Of a DNA stretch of 49,041 bases, positions 1 to 8,239 are shown piece after piece. The stretch lies in NCBI GenBank assembly GCA_029210645.1, contig JARGFT010000004.1:1-49041 (forward strand), read 5' to 3'. Source of the stretch: Anaerosomatales bacterium. GTDB taxonomy: Bacteria; Actinomycetota; Coriobacteriia; Anaerosomatales; SLCP01. A model generated the notes under the pieces. That model was not told the origin of the DNA, searched no databases, and saw only the letters and a list, made by a program, of their open reading frames with translations. Every line of letters begins with the position of its first letter. Positions within the stretch are counted from its first letter, which is position 1. The position numbers were made by a program, and so were the translations under genes.

Positions 1-120
1 GTCTAGTCCGTGATTCTGTGGTCTGCGTAAGACCATCACCAGCATACCCGACCGCCCCCACCCCTTCGGGTCAGCGACCAGACGACGAGCAGGTCTTAGC
101 AAAGGATCCCGGGTCCGGGA

Positions 121-730
121 CTAACACCACTCCGCTCGTCCTGGGTCCCAGACTCCAGTCGCGCTTCCATTCATCATCGGCTCAAGAAACGCTCGCAGGA
201 GAGGAGAGGCTACAGCGAGTTCTCCGGCGTCTGCATCCACCTCTTTCGCCATGCGCCGATACTCCGGAGTCCAGGAGGCCGGAGGATCTGCCAGCCCCGG
301 AGGCAACGGATGTGTCGCACGTGCATTGAAGGCCGCCTGAATCGCTTGATCCAGTGCTTCGGCTTCGAACGCGTATCGCTCGGCGAGACACACAAGGTCG
401 ACATAGTCCTTCACCCTGCTGTTCTCGCGAGCACCGTGCGGTCGTGAGTACGCGTGAAGCTTCTCGGCGACGTGCTGCACGAGCGGATAGCACGGAACCA
501 GCGTCGGCTCGACACCAGCGAACTCCAGGAGCCGAGTGACTCGCAGTGGCTCCGGTGCAGCGGTGACCGGGTCGCCGATGCCGACGTCCACGGGGAACGT
601 CTCGAACTCGCGTCCATCTAGCAACGAGCGCACGGACATCCGCAAGCCCTCATGCAGCGGCTGCCGAACGGGCTCAGACACCTCGAACTCGAACCAGTCC
701 CGAAGGTCAGCTCGCACCGGCGTATCTCAT
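121..730 (-). pseudogene. AbiEii-type nucleotidyltransferase toxin, catalytic N-domain deleted
   Basis: This is a remnant of the toxin half of an AbiE (type IV toxin-antitoxin) system. The ancestral start survives: ATG at 730-728 overlaps the antitoxin stop and reads MRYAGAS then stop. Seventeen bases in, a different frame continues as a good family match (198 residues from a GTG at 717) beginning LRDWFEFEV. It keeps the C-terminal motif EKLHAYSRP...RVKDYVDLV. The region between the start and LRDWFEF, about 100 residues in intact relatives, is absent; it would carry the GG...SxDxD nucleotidyltransferase motif. The protein should therefore be inactive. A deletion that also shifted the frame explains everything seen; the alternative of a short C-terminal protein from the GTG start is less likely. 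Confidence 0.72.
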
Positions 731-1356
731 CGCACGCCGCATTCGTCAAACGCAACCGCAATGACGCTCGCGACCCTTCCACCGCGTGCAGAGGCTTCTG
801 CCTGCAGGTCTGCCCGTGTGACCATCCCCCGCTCCAGTGCCTGAGCAATCGCAGGCTTGACGTGCTCTGATGACATCCCCGCACGGATGAGATCGACGAT
901 CGTCCTTGCCACCGTGGTAACTGGCAGACCATCTCGGACAGCCACCTCGTCAGGGCGCAGAGACGATGTGTGCATTCGGATCCCGGTCCGTCGTCGCGAG
1001 CTCGTCCTGGGAACTGTCAGATGGATCTCCGACGGCAGGACATCCGAAAGGCTATAGAGTGCGAGCGCACTTTCGTGAGAGACCACAGCACGCGGGCCGA
1101 CACGCAGCCAGGCGACATACAGGTCCTCGCTGGCGCTCCCGGGAAAGCGAGACAGCCGATACACGCCCCGTCGGACACGCAGGAAGTTGCCGGCTGCGGC
1201 ATGGTGGGAAACGAGGGATCTCGAATAGCCAGCCTCCGCCGCCTGAGCGGTTGTGAAGTAGCCGGCCTGGGTCTCGGCGACGGAATAGAGTGCATCGGCG
1301 TCAGGCGACGACGCAGCATCCTCATTGTGTGCGTTATGTATCGTTTTGCTTGACAT
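727..1356 (-). CDS. AbiEi-like antitoxin / transcriptional repressor
   Basis: This is the antitoxin partner of AbiEii, expected to repress its own operon through an N-terminal winged helix-turn-helix. The N-terminal part (FTTAQAAEAGYSRSLVSHHAAAG, then RVRRGVYRL) matches the AbiEi_4-type DNA-binding domain. The middle (VVSHESALALYSLSDVLP, IHLTVPR) is the typical AbiEi continuation. About 209 residues, usual for the family. I start at the ATG (1356) rather than the in-frame GTG three codons upstream; no strong ribosome binding site decides this. The stop overlaps the ATG of the toxin remnant (ATGA), the usual translational coupling. The frame is intact although the toxin is not, so it may persist as an orphan repressor. 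Confidence 0.8.
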   Translation of the reverse strand: MSSKTIHNAHNEDAASSPDADALYSVAETQAGYFTTAQAAEAGYSRSLVSHHAAAGNFLRVRRGVYRLSRFPGSASEDLYVAWLRVGPRAVVSHESALALYSLSDVLPSEIHLTVPRTSSRRRTGIRMHTSSLRPDEVAVRDGLPVTTVARTIVDLIRAGMSSEHVKPAIAQALERGMVTRADLQAEASARGGRVASVIAVAFDECGVR

Positions 1357-1369
1357 ATTGCACACACTC

Positions 1370-1474
1370 TCACGAGTTGCAGCTCGTGTCCAGCCCTGCT
1401 ACTGCAGTTGAGCCGATCGTTGAGAGTGCGGGGGCAGTAATCGCCTCCGCCTGGCGCGTCCAGACAACGCTCAT
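1370..1474 (-). pseudogene. RelE/ParE-type toxin, N-terminal remnant
   Basis: The ATG overlaps the stop of the Phd-like antitoxin (AAATGAGC). It opens with MSVVWTRQAEA, the typical first strand and helix of a ParE/RelE toxin. After residue 11 family similarity is lost and the frame stops after 34 residues, whereas the family is about 95-100 residues. I read this as the stump of a deleted toxin. Too short for the family call to be certain. Confidence 0.5.
1371..1388. promoter_or_regulatory. Inverted repeat upstream of the AbiEi gene
   Basis: A perfect repeat CACGAG-N6-CTCGTG lies about 15 bp upstream of the AbiEi start. AbiEi proteins are known to bind inverted repeats in their own promoters, so this is a candidate operator. 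It also overlaps the end of the ParE-like remnant, so chance cannot be excluded. Confidence 0.35.
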
Positions 1475-1671
1475 TTCGCGAGCTTCGCGCGCGCACGAGT
1501 CTCAACCTCATCGAGCAGTGCCTCGTACACCTCGACGTCCAGCAGTACGGCCGCGCTACGACCATGCTGAGTCAGAATGACCGGACGCTTCGTGGAGTGG
1601 ACCTGATCGAGGACCGCTGAGGCGTTCGCGCGGAACTCGGTGACTGGCCGGACATCGGTTGAACAGCCCAG
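1471..1671 (-). pseudogene. Phd/YefM-family antitoxin, start codon doubtful
   Basis: Sixty-six residues match the Phd/YefM family end to end: STDVRPVTEFRANASAVLD, then RPVILTQHGRSAAVLLDVEVYEALLDEVE. The N-terminal part is the DNA-binding Phd fold and the C-terminal helix would wrap the toxin. No ATG, GTG or TTG lies in frame between this match and an upstream stop (TGA near 1711-1713). The only possible start is the CTG at 1671, with no convincing ribosome binding site. The toxin behind it is truncated. Either the start was lost with toxin decay, or a CTG start is used. The identity of the family is clear; whether it is expressed is not. Confidence 0.6.
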
Positions 1672-1707
1672 CTGGAAATGACGGAGCCGACCCGGTTCTC
1701 CATCGCC

Positions 1708-2355
1708 TCACCCGCCGATGATCTCATCGAGCAGCGCGTCGGCCTGCCTCAGGCAATACTCTCGCACAGCACACCAATCGTACTCGGCCAGCATCACGGG
1801 ATCCGGGTCCGCCTCGGCGTCGTCGAAGTAGGCGAGGCTACGAAGGATGTGCACCGGATTGATCTCGGCCGGCGGCATCTTGCGCGGAAGAGAAGCAAGC
1901 AACTCCCTGACCGTGTATCCCGCGGCACCCAGATAGTACAGGTCGATGAAGTCCTTCCGGGTTCCGCGCTGGGCAGCGGCGATCAGCTTCATGCAGCCGA
2001 TGTCGAGGAGGCTCGCGACAGGCAGGCTGTACGGCGTCTCCACCACCTCCTCGAGCAGCACGCTGGGGTAGTGAAAGAGGCTCACCCGCACCCCATCCAC
2101 CGAACCAACGAACGTTCCCTCCTCCTGACGGTCGGCGATGACGGGCCCGCAAGCGCGCAACGCAGACATCGCGCTCTGCCACGACCAGGGCCGCTCGGTG
2201 AACAGGTCGAGGTCCTCGGACAGACGATGCCCCAGCTGAAGTGCAGCACCGGTCCCGCCCGCAAGGTAGAAGATCCCAAGACTCGACTGGGCACCGAGAC
2301 ACTCGAACACGTTGCGCGTCTCGGGAGAGAACGCCTCTTCATGCAGCCCGTTCAC
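1708..2355 (-). CDS. AbiEii-like nucleotidyltransferase toxin
   Basis: A predicted 215-residue nucleotidyltransferase of the AbiEii/AbiGii superfamily. Residues 33-51 carry the catalytic signature LAGGTGAALQLGHRLSEDLDLF, with D48 and D50 as metal ligands. A later segment (CMKLIAAAQRGTRKDFIDLYYL) is the conserved lysine/arginine/aspartate motif of the family. The frame is open further upstream, but only as a shadow of the preceding gene. The GTG at 2355 is chosen because GGAGG lies five bases before it. It overlaps the HTH gene by 17 bp, a toxin-antitoxin style arrangement. Such enzymes are thought to transfer nucleotides to tRNA or protein; the target here is unknown. Confidence 0.78.
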   Translation of the reverse strand: MNGLHEEAFSPETRNVFECLGAQSSLGIFYLAGGTGAALQLGHRLSEDLDLFTERPWSWQSAMSALRACGPVIADRQEEGTFVGSVDGVRVSLFHYPSVLLEEVVETPYSLPVASLLDIGCMKLIAAAQRGTRKDFIDLYYLGAAGYTVRELLASLPRKMPPAEINPVHILRSLAYFDDAEADPDPVMLAEYDWCAVREYCLRQADALLDEIIGG

Positions 2356-2746
2356 GACGCCTCCGCAAAAGCTCGCTCCAGGCCGTCCGGACGCGCGCCG
2401 GGAGCGCACGGTCCTGTTCGGCCACGCGCGCGATACGCTGCTCCGGGTAGCGACGGAACAACCACGCCACCTGGTCGGGACGCCCCGCCTCGAGCACGCG
2501 CCGGATGATGAAGTCGGCATTCCTGTCCTCGTCGAGCCGCGTCAGGTCGACGTCCCAGATCACGGACGACAGGTCAGGCCGCACGGGCCTGCCTGCGAGA
2601 CGTTCGACCTCGGCGAGCGGCACCAGGGTGACCCGCTCCGAGACGCGAGTCGCGTCCATGCGCCCGGCGGCAATCCAGTTGCGCACGGTACGCGGTGTTA
2701 CCCGCAACAAACGAGCGGCCTCTCGGACGCTGACTGTCGGCTCCAT
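2339..2746 (-). CDS. HTH plus DUF6922-like antitoxin/regulator
   Basis: A 135-residue protein. Residues 5-35 form a MerR/excisionase-like helix-turn-helix (VSVREAARLLRVTPRTVRNWIAAGRM). The rest (WDVDLTRLDEDRNADFIIRRVLEAG...VAWLFRRYPEQRI) resembles the DUF6922 domain commonly encoded just before AbiEii-like nucleotidyltransferases. The ATG start has AAAGGG at a good distance and an extended -10 box upstream. It overlaps the toxin gene by 17 bp. By analogy with other pairs it should neutralise the toxin and repress the operon, but this was inferred from arrangement and not from a tested relative. Confidence 0.72.
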   Translation of the reverse strand: MEPTVSVREAARLLRVTPRTVRNWIAAGRMDATRVSERVTLVPLAEVERLAGRPVRPDLSSVIWDVDLTRLDEDRNADFIIRRVLEAGRPDQVAWLFRRYPEQRIARVAEQDRALPARVRTAWSELLRRRRERAA

Positions 2747-2778
2747 CGCACGCCCTTTCGAAGAACCCTACGGCCACT

Positions 2779-2787
2779 ATTGTAGCA
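2779..2787 (-). promoter_or_regulatory. Extended -10 promoter for the HTH/AbiEii-like operon
   Basis: On the minus strand TGCTACAAT matches an extended -10 element (TGnTAnAAT), about 33 bp upstream of the ATG at 2746. The surrounding 40 bp is A/T-rich compared with the window. No good -35 is visible, as expected for extended -10 promoters. Confidence 0.55.
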
Positions 2788-2966
2788 GTCTTTGAGGTAT
2801 TTTTCCGCTATTTCTCTTAACAGACGATGAGACCGGGTCCCCTCGTCACCCTGCGCGGTCACCCACCGAGTCTGCCGTGCGGGCACCTGGGTTGCCGCGG
2901 CCTGCCATCCACATCGGGTCAGACTTCGGAAAGACCCTGTTCGGCACCTCGCGCCATGATGGCCCC

Positions 2967-3884
2967 ATGACCCCGCCGTCGACCTTCGCAGACGCCTGGC
3001 ACGCGTGGTTACGCTACCGCGCGTGCGGCCAGCGCCCGCTGCGGCTCTCAACGCTCGCCGACTACGAGTCCGTCTACCGCTGCCACCTCGGCTCGCACCT
3101 CGGCGACGTGCCGCTGGCCGAGATCGACGGCACCGTCATCGCCGGGCTCGTCGTCACCCTCTCGGCCACCGGCATGCGACCCAAGCGGCTCGCCAACGTG
3201 CTCGTTCCCGTGCGCGCATGCCTGCGCTGGCACCACCGCATGGGTGCCTTCCCGCGCGACCCCACGCCCTGGTTCGACGCGTCGGCCCCACTCGCCGACG
3301 AGCGGCGCATACTGACCATCGAGCAGGTCGAGCGGCTCATCGCCGCGATACCCGCCTTCTACCGCCCGCTCGTGACGTTCGCCGCGTATACCGGCGTGCG
3401 CCTCGGCGAGCTGCGTGCGCTCACCTGGCCCGATCTCGACCTCGAAGCCCGCACCGCGCGCATCGACAAGACCTACTACCGCAACCGGCTCCAGCGCTCC
3501 ACCAAGAGCGGCTACGACCGCACGGTGCCGATCCCGGCCCACGTAGCCGACAACCTGCGCGCCTGGCGCGCAGTCTGCCCCTCGGCAGAGGACGGCCCGC
3601 TCTTCCCGAACAAGTCCGGCAGGCTGCTCGACGCCGACACGTTCCGGGCAAGCGTATGGCGACCGGCGGTCCGCTCGGCAGGGCTGCCCGAGACAGTGCG
3701 CATCCACGACCTGCGGCACACGAGCGCCTCGCTCTACCTGCAGCACGGCGCTACCGTACGCGAGGTGATGGATATCCACGGCTGGCGCCAGATGCAGACC
3801 GCGCTGCGCTACCTGCACACCGCAGACACCCTCAACGCAGCGGCCGACCGCCTCTCGGCGGCACGTGACGCCGCCCTCGGGTAA
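2967..3884 (+). CDS. Tyrosine recombinase (phage-type integrase)
   Basis: A site-specific recombinase of 305 residues. Residues 5-95 look like the SAM-like core-binding domain (WLRYRACGQRPLRLSTLADYESVY). The catalytic domain follows, with R145 (TGVRLGELRAL), K180, H247 and R250 (IHDLRHTSAS), H271 (HGW) and nucleophile Y282 (ALRYLH). All key residues are present, so it may be active. The frame is open 30 codons further upstream, but the match begins at the ATG at 2967. No phage or transposition gene and no obvious attachment repeat lies nearby. Its position beside decayed toxin-antitoxin genes suggests a relic of an integrated element. Confidence 0.88.
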   Translation: MTPPSTFADAWHAWLRYRACGQRPLRLSTLADYESVYRCHLGSHLGDVPLAEIDGTVIAGLVVTLSATGMRPKRLANVLVPVRACLRWHHRMGAFPRDPTPWFDASAPLADERRILTIEQVERLIAAIPAFYRPLVTFAAYTGVRLGELRALTWPDLDLEARTARIDKTYYRNRLQRSTKSGYDRTVPIPAHVADNLRAWRAVCPSAEDGPLFPNKSGRLLDADTFRASVWRPAVRSAGLPETVRIHDLRHTSASLYLQHGATVREVMDIHGWRQMQTALRYLHTADTLNAAADRLSAARDAALG

Positions 3885-3926
3885 GAACCAACCGTACACC
3901 CGCTACACCGACCCGGGAGGCTGCCC

Positions 3927-4508
3927 GTGAAGCGCGCGCTCGGACCACAGAACGGCGTCTTCCCCACGCCGATCCCGCTCGTCATGAGCGGACTCGGCGA
4001 GGAGGCGAGCATGCTCGCGCTCGCGTGGATCATGCCGGCCGGCAGCAAGCCGCCGGCGCTCGCGATGGTCATGGGAAGGCGCCACCACACGTGGGAGCTG
4101 ATCGAACGGTGCGGCGAGTTCACCGTGAACTTCGCGCCCGCCCGTCTCTTCCGCGAGGTCGACTACTGTGGCGTCGTTTCCGGACGCGACCGGGACAAAG
4201 TCTCCGAGAGCGGACTCACGCTCGTCGAGTCGGCGATCGTCGGCCCGCCCATGATCGCCGAGTGTCCGTACAACCACGAGTGTCGCCTCATGGCCGAGTA
4301 CGACCTGCCCACCGGATCGCACATGATCGTCGGCGAGGTCGTGCAGTCGCACGCCAACGAAGAGGTCCTGAACGCCGAGGGAACGCGCGCCGACGTCGCG
4401 CTCATGGACCCGCTCGTCTACGCCACGGGCAACCGGGAGTACTTCCGCCTCGGAGAACGTCTCGAGGCCGCCTACAGCTGCGGCAAGACGCTCGTGAAGG
4501 ACTGCTGA
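3927..4508 (+). CDS. Flavin reductase-like, FMN-binding split-barrel protein
   Basis: A 193-residue member of the flavin reductase-like (flavoredoxin) family, expected to bind FMN as a homodimer. The N-terminal part has the barrel motif (PLVMSGLGEEASMLALAWIMPAGSKPPALAMVMGRRHHTWELI), followed by GEFTVNFAPARL. A GTG start follows GGGAGG by six bases. The segment CPYNHECRLMAEYDLPTGSHMIVGEV is the usual C-terminal barrel strand pair. It could reduce or carry flavin for an oxidoreductase or act as an electron carrier; the substrate cannot be told from sequence. The next two genes lie close behind on the same strand. Confidence 0.8.
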   Translation: MKRALGPQNGVFPTPIPLVMSGLGEEASMLALAWIMPAGSKPPALAMVMGRRHHTWELIERCGEFTVNFAPARLFREVDYCGVVSGRDRDKVSESGLTLVESAIVGPPMIAECPYNHECRLMAEYDLPTGSHMIVGEVVQSHANEEVLNAEGTRADVALMDPLVYATGNREYFRLGERLEAAYSCGKTLVKDC

Positions 4509-4573
4509 ACATTGGACGCCGGGCGCTTCGCCGAGCGGCGGAAGATCACGTAGGAACTGAGGAGCGGACACCC

Positions 4574-5686
4574 GTGCAGACCATCGGCGCCCGACGCTCA
4601 CCGGCCGCGTACCGCGCTGCCGCCATATGGGACCCTGGGCGTTTCCAGGACGGCCGCCGGAAGCACGGCTACTTCGAGGGCTGGTACCTCAAGTGCGCCG
4701 GCACGCGCGGCGCTCACCCGATCGCGATCATCCCCGGTGTCTCGCTGGACCGCCAGGGCCAGACGTCCCACGCATTCGTCCAGCTCATCCAGACCGGCGG
4801 CCGGACCGCCTACTGGGAGTACCCGATCGATGAGTTCCGGTTCTCGGCAGACCGGTTCGAAGTCGAGATCGGGCCCAATCGCTTCTCCTCGGCAGGCATG
4901 ACGCTCGACCTGCACGGCGAGGCCGGACGGGCGAGCGGAAGCGTCGAGTTCGGGAACTTGAGCCCGTGGCCGGTCCGGACCCTCTCGCCGGGCATCATGG
5001 GGTGGTACCGCTTCGTGCCGTTCATGGAGACCTACCACGGGGTCCTCAGCATGGACCACTCGCTCTCGGGCCAGCTCCAGATCGACGGGACGGCGCTCGA
5101 TTTCGCAAACGGCCGAGGTTACATCGAGAAGGACTGGGGCCGCTCGTTCCCGAGCGCATGGGTCTGGGCGCAGAGCAACCACTTCGGCTCGGCGGGCACC
5201 GCGTCACCGGGCACGTCGGTGAGCATCTCGGTAGCGCGCATCCCCTGGCTCGGCAGCTCGTTCATCGGCTACATCGTCGGCCTGCTGCACGACGGGGAGC
5301 TGCACGCGTTCACGACCTACAACGGCGCGAAGGTGCGCGCCTTCGCGCTGCAAGACGGCGAGGCGCACCTGGTGCTGGCACGCCGGGAACTCGAACTCGA
5401 GGTGGCGGTGGAGGGTGCTCATCCGGGGGAGCTGCGCTCTCCGGTCCTCGGCGCGATGGACGGCGTGGTCTGGGAGAGCCTCGAAGCGCGCGTGAGCGCC
5501 CACCTCCGCCGCGGCGGCAGGACACTTTTCGAGGGCACCGGACACCACGCCGGCGTGGAGCTCATGGACGATCGGGGCGAGCTCGAGGCCGGCCTGGGCC
5601 GGCGAGAGGCAGCGCCTCCGGAGCGCCGCCGAGAGCGAAGGCGTACTATCAGGAGTGACCCATCAGAGTCCACCTTCAGGAGAGCC
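4574..5686 (+). CDS. Tocopherol cyclase-like protein (PF14249 type)
   Basis: About 371 codons from a GTG at 4574, preceded by GAGGAG. The protein matches the bacterial tocopherol cyclase-like family: FEGWYLKCAG near the N-terminus, FVQLIQTGGRTAYWEYPIDEF, then IMGWYRFVPFMETYHGVLSMDH and GRGYIEKDWGRSFPSAWVWAQSNHF. These Trp/Tyr-rich segments form the lipocalin-like barrel of the family. Real tocopherol synthesis is not implied; bacterial members are of unknown function and may act on lipids or quinone-like rings. Recognisable similarity ends near 5610. There is no in-frame stop before the ATG of the next gene, so translation would run on into the DUF1611 protein unless it starts anew there. Confidence 0.78.
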
Positions 5687-6892
5687 ATGCCTCCGAGCCC
5701 ACCGACCGACCCTTCAGGCGCATCCGACCCCACCCCCGACCGGACTCCCCCTGAGGGCGCTGTTCCCCTCCGCCCGGGCGATCTGCTCGCTGCTGTGGCC
5801 CACGTCGGCGGCACCGCTGTCGTCCACTGCGAAGCGAACTTCGGCACGGACGACGGCAAGACGGCGAACGGTCTGGTGCGCCACTCGGAGCGGTACGAGA
5901 TCCTCGCGGTGATCGACAGCGAGAAGGCCGGGCTCGACGCCGGTGAGGTGCTGGACGGCACGCCGAACGGGATCCCCGTCTGTGCGGATCTGGACGATGC
6001 TATCGCCGCGGTGGGGAGTGTTCCGGACTTCTTCATCATCGGGGTGGCGCCCGCCAGCGGGCTTCTCTCGCCGCTGGAGCGCAGCGTCGTGCTCGACGCC
6101 ATCGAGCAGGGCATGAACATCATCAACGGTCTGCACGAGTTCCTGAACGACGACCCGGAGTTCGCCGCGGCAAGCGAGGCCCACAAGGTCACCATCAGAG
6201 ACGTCCGGCGACCGCGTCAGAAGAAGAACCTCCGGATGTTCAGCGGCCGGATCTCATCGGTCGCCTGCCCCCGCATCGCCGTGCTCGGTACCGACAGCGC
6301 CATCGGCAAGCGCACCACCGCAACGATCCTCACCCGGGCACTCAACGACCGCGGGATCAACGCGGTCCTCGTCGGCACCGGGCAGACGAGCCTCATCCAG
6401 GGCGCGCGTCACGGGGTGGCACTCGACGCGATCCCGGCCCAGTTCTGCTCGGGTGAGATGGAGGCCGCCGTAGTAGAGGCGTTCGAATCCGAGCAGCCCG
6501 ACGTGATCGTCATCGAGGGACAGGGTGCGCTCAGCCACCCCGCCTACCTCTCCTCGGTCTACATCCTGCGCGGCGGCCAACCGCAGGGCGTCATCCTGCA
6601 GCACGCGCCCGCGCGGCGGAGACTCGGCGACTTCGGCGGCGTGCCGATGCCGACTCCCGAAAGCGAGATCGACCTCATCGAGGCGTTCGTCGACACCAGG
6701 GTCATCGGAATCACCATCAACCATGAGAACATGAGCGACGCCGAGGTGAGCGGGGCGATCGAACGGTACGAGTCCGAACTCGGCATCCCTGCCACCGATG
6801 CGCTCACGCGCTCACCCGACCGGCTGGTCGAGATGGTGGTCCGGGCGTTCCCCGAACTGGCCGAACGGCTAAACGGCGTAATCGACGGGTAA
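5687..6892 (+). CDS. DUF1611 protein, DgcN-like (D-glutamate N-acetyltransferase family)
   Basis: From the ATG at 5687, with AGGAG just upstream, a 401-residue protein. The N-terminal domain (VVHCEANFGTDDGKTANGLVRHSERYEILAVID) is Rossmann-like. The C-terminal domain starts with a P-loop near residues 200-210 (VLGTDSAIGKRTT) followed by GQTSLIQGARHGVALDAIPAQF and VIVIEGQGALSHPAY. This is the DUF1611 family, one member of which (DgcN) is known as a D-glutamate N-acetyltransferase working with an N-acetyl-D-glutamate dehydrogenase (DgcA). No DgcA-like gene lies here, but a convergent dipeptidase overlaps its 3' end. The reading frame is open back through the preceding gene, so a 772-residue fusion is formally possible. 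Confidence 0.82.
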   Translation: MPPSPPTDPSGASDPTPDRTPPEGAVPLRPGDLLAAVAHVGGTAVVHCEANFGTDDGKTANGLVRHSERYEILAVIDSEKAGLDAGEVLDGTPNGIPVCADLDDAIAAVGSVPDFFIIGVAPASGLLSPLERSVVLDAIEQGMNIINGLHEFLNDDPEFAAASEAHKVTIRDVRRPRQKKNLRMFSGRISSVACPRIAVLGTDSAIGKRTTATILTRALNDRGINAVLVGTGQTSLIQGARHGVALDAIPAQFCSGEMEAAVVEAFESEQPDVIVIEGQGALSHPAYLSSVYILRGGQPQGVILQHAPARRRLGDFGGVPMPTPESEIDLIEAFVDTRVIGITINHENMSDAEVSGAIERYESELGIPATDALTRSPDRLVEMVVRAFPELAERLNGVIDG

Positions 6893-7831
6893 CCCGGCGC
6901 TCAAGAAATCGTAGGCGTTGGCGAACGCGAACCTCTCGGCGAGGTCGGCGCCGTAGCCTGCGGCGACCGCAGCGAGCAGTCCCGCAAGCGCTTCGTGGTC
7001 TCCCAACTCGCCCATGGTCACCACGCCCCAGTCGCTGCCGATCGAAACCGCTCCCTCTCCGGCCAGCGACACGATCCTCTCGACGTGACGCAGCGCCTCG
7101 TCGATCGATCCCTGACCCAGGAAGTCGGGGTCGAATGCGAGGCCGATGAGTCCGCCGTGATCGCCGAGGGCCCGCAGTTGATCGTCGGTCAGGCCCCGCG
7201 GGTGGTCGGTCAAAGCCCGGCAGAACGTGTGCGTCACGAGCACCGGGGGAGCGTACAGCTCGAGCGCCTCGTAGAAGCCGGCGTCGTTCAGGTGAGCCAG
7301 GTCGAGCATGAGCGGGCTGTGCTCGAGTGCGCGGACCAGCTGCCGTCCGGCCGGCTTGAGGGGAGCGGCGCCGTCGTCGTAGCAGCTGTACCCGTACTCG
7401 GTCTCGTGGTTCCAGGTCAGCGCAAGGCTGCGCAGTGAGTGCTCCGTCCAGAGGGAGTCGAGCACGTCGGGCTCGACAGATGACAGGTGAAAACCCTCCG
7501 AATGCGGCAGTAGGCCCGTCCGCGAATCGTCAGCATCCAGGTCTGCAACGGTGGTGATGAGCCGGAGCGAGGAGCTGTGGGACCCGAGCAACTCGCGGTG
7601 AGCGTGCAGCTCGCCGATGAGAGAGCTCCCGGGCGTGTGGGGGTAGAGGGAGGACCAGACGGCCGAGGCATGCGACGCGCCGGTGAGGTAGTTCGAGCCA
7701 TACATCGAAAAGCCGCCATCGAGCCTCGACACGCCGGACAGCATGTCCTGGTGCAGGTCGATGAATCTGATCTTCCGGGAATCCCCGCGGGCTGGCACCA
7801 GGTACACCTGCGCACTCTCGCTATCCGACAT
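6869..7831 (-). CDS. Membrane dipeptidase family (peptidase M19)
   Basis: A 320-residue metallo-dipeptidase of the renal dipeptidase family. IDLHQDML gives the HxD zinc ligands. LMLDLAHLND and PPVLVTHTFCRALTDHPRGLTDDQLRALGDHGGLIGLAFDP follow in the expected order, and GSDWGVVTMGEL is the terminal GSD motif. Start taken at the ATG at 7831 before SDSESAQVYLVPAR; the open frame 19 codons further up has no family match. No ribosome binding site decides it. The last 24 bp overlap the end of the DUF1611 gene on the other strand. M19 enzymes tolerate D-residues at the C-terminal side, which would fit a role in D-amino acid or peptidoglycan peptide use, but this is inference. Confidence 0.85.
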   Translation of the reverse strand: MSDSESAQVYLVPARGDSRKIRFIDLHQDMLSGVSRLDGGFSMYGSNYLTGASHASAVWSSLYPHTPGSSLIGELHAHRELLGSHSSSLRLITTVADLDADDSRTGLLPHSEGFHLSSVEPDVLDSLWTEHSLRSLALTWNHETEYGYSCYDDGAAPLKPAGRQLVRALEHSPLMLDLAHLNDAGFYEALELYAPPVLVTHTFCRALTDHPRGLTDDQLRALGDHGGLIGLAFDPDFLGQGSIDEALRHVERIVSLAGEGAVSIGSDWGVVTMGELGDHEALAGLLAAVAAGYGADLAERFAFANAYDFLSAGLPVDYAV

Positions 7832-7909
7832 GATTCGGCGTCGTGCCGACCGACGCGTGCCTAGCGAAAAGGGTTCCACCTTGCACAAGCGGACGTGGCC
7901 GTCTGGCTG

Positions 7910-8115
7910 TCAGCCGCCCGGATCTTCAGCCGGATTCTCCCCGGCTTCGCCCGGCTCAACACCGGCCCACGTCCTGCCCTGCGCGATCGCCTGTACGGTC
8001 GACGCGGAAACGCCGAACTCGGCGGCGACCACGCCTCCCCGCGCTTGATCGCGCTCACCATGCTGGGGCTGATGCCGAACTCAGCGGCGATCTCGCTGCC
8101 CGGGCGCCCCCCCAC
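7910..8115 (-). pseudogene. Decayed tandem helix-turn-helix fragment
   Basis: Two related HTH segments follow each other: SEIAAEFGISPSMVSAIKRGEAW and VAAEFGVSASTVQAIAQGRTW. They are in different frames, so one indel separates them; the second ends EDPGG and stop at 7910. Similar repeats occur beside HNH-type nucleases and phage regulators. A run of seven C (8107-8113) marks another likely frame break at the upstream end. The rest of the 408-bp gap between the dipeptidase and phosphoketolase genes holds nothing else I can support. Confidence 0.45.
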
Positions 8116-8239
8116 TCGAGCGCGGCCATGACCCCTTGCGCCCCGGCAGCGTCCAGAGCGGTGCCGCCCGACGCCGCACCCATCCGCGCGCGGAGATCAT
8201 CGTCGATCGCGTCGGCCCAGCTACCTCGGGCCGTATCGC

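Noticed and set aside
2756-3926. Attachment site repeats around the integrase
   Set aside because: No tRNA gene and no convincing direct repeat pair could be found by eye on either side.
4025-4573. N-terminal 183 codons of the long frame ending at 6892
   Set aside because: They lie over the flavin reductase gene in another frame and are Arg-rich without similarity; the real start is the GTG at 4574.
4574-5686. Vitamin E biosynthesis
   Set aside because: Only the cyclase-like fold is present; no prenyltransferase or methyltransferase of that pathway lies in the window.
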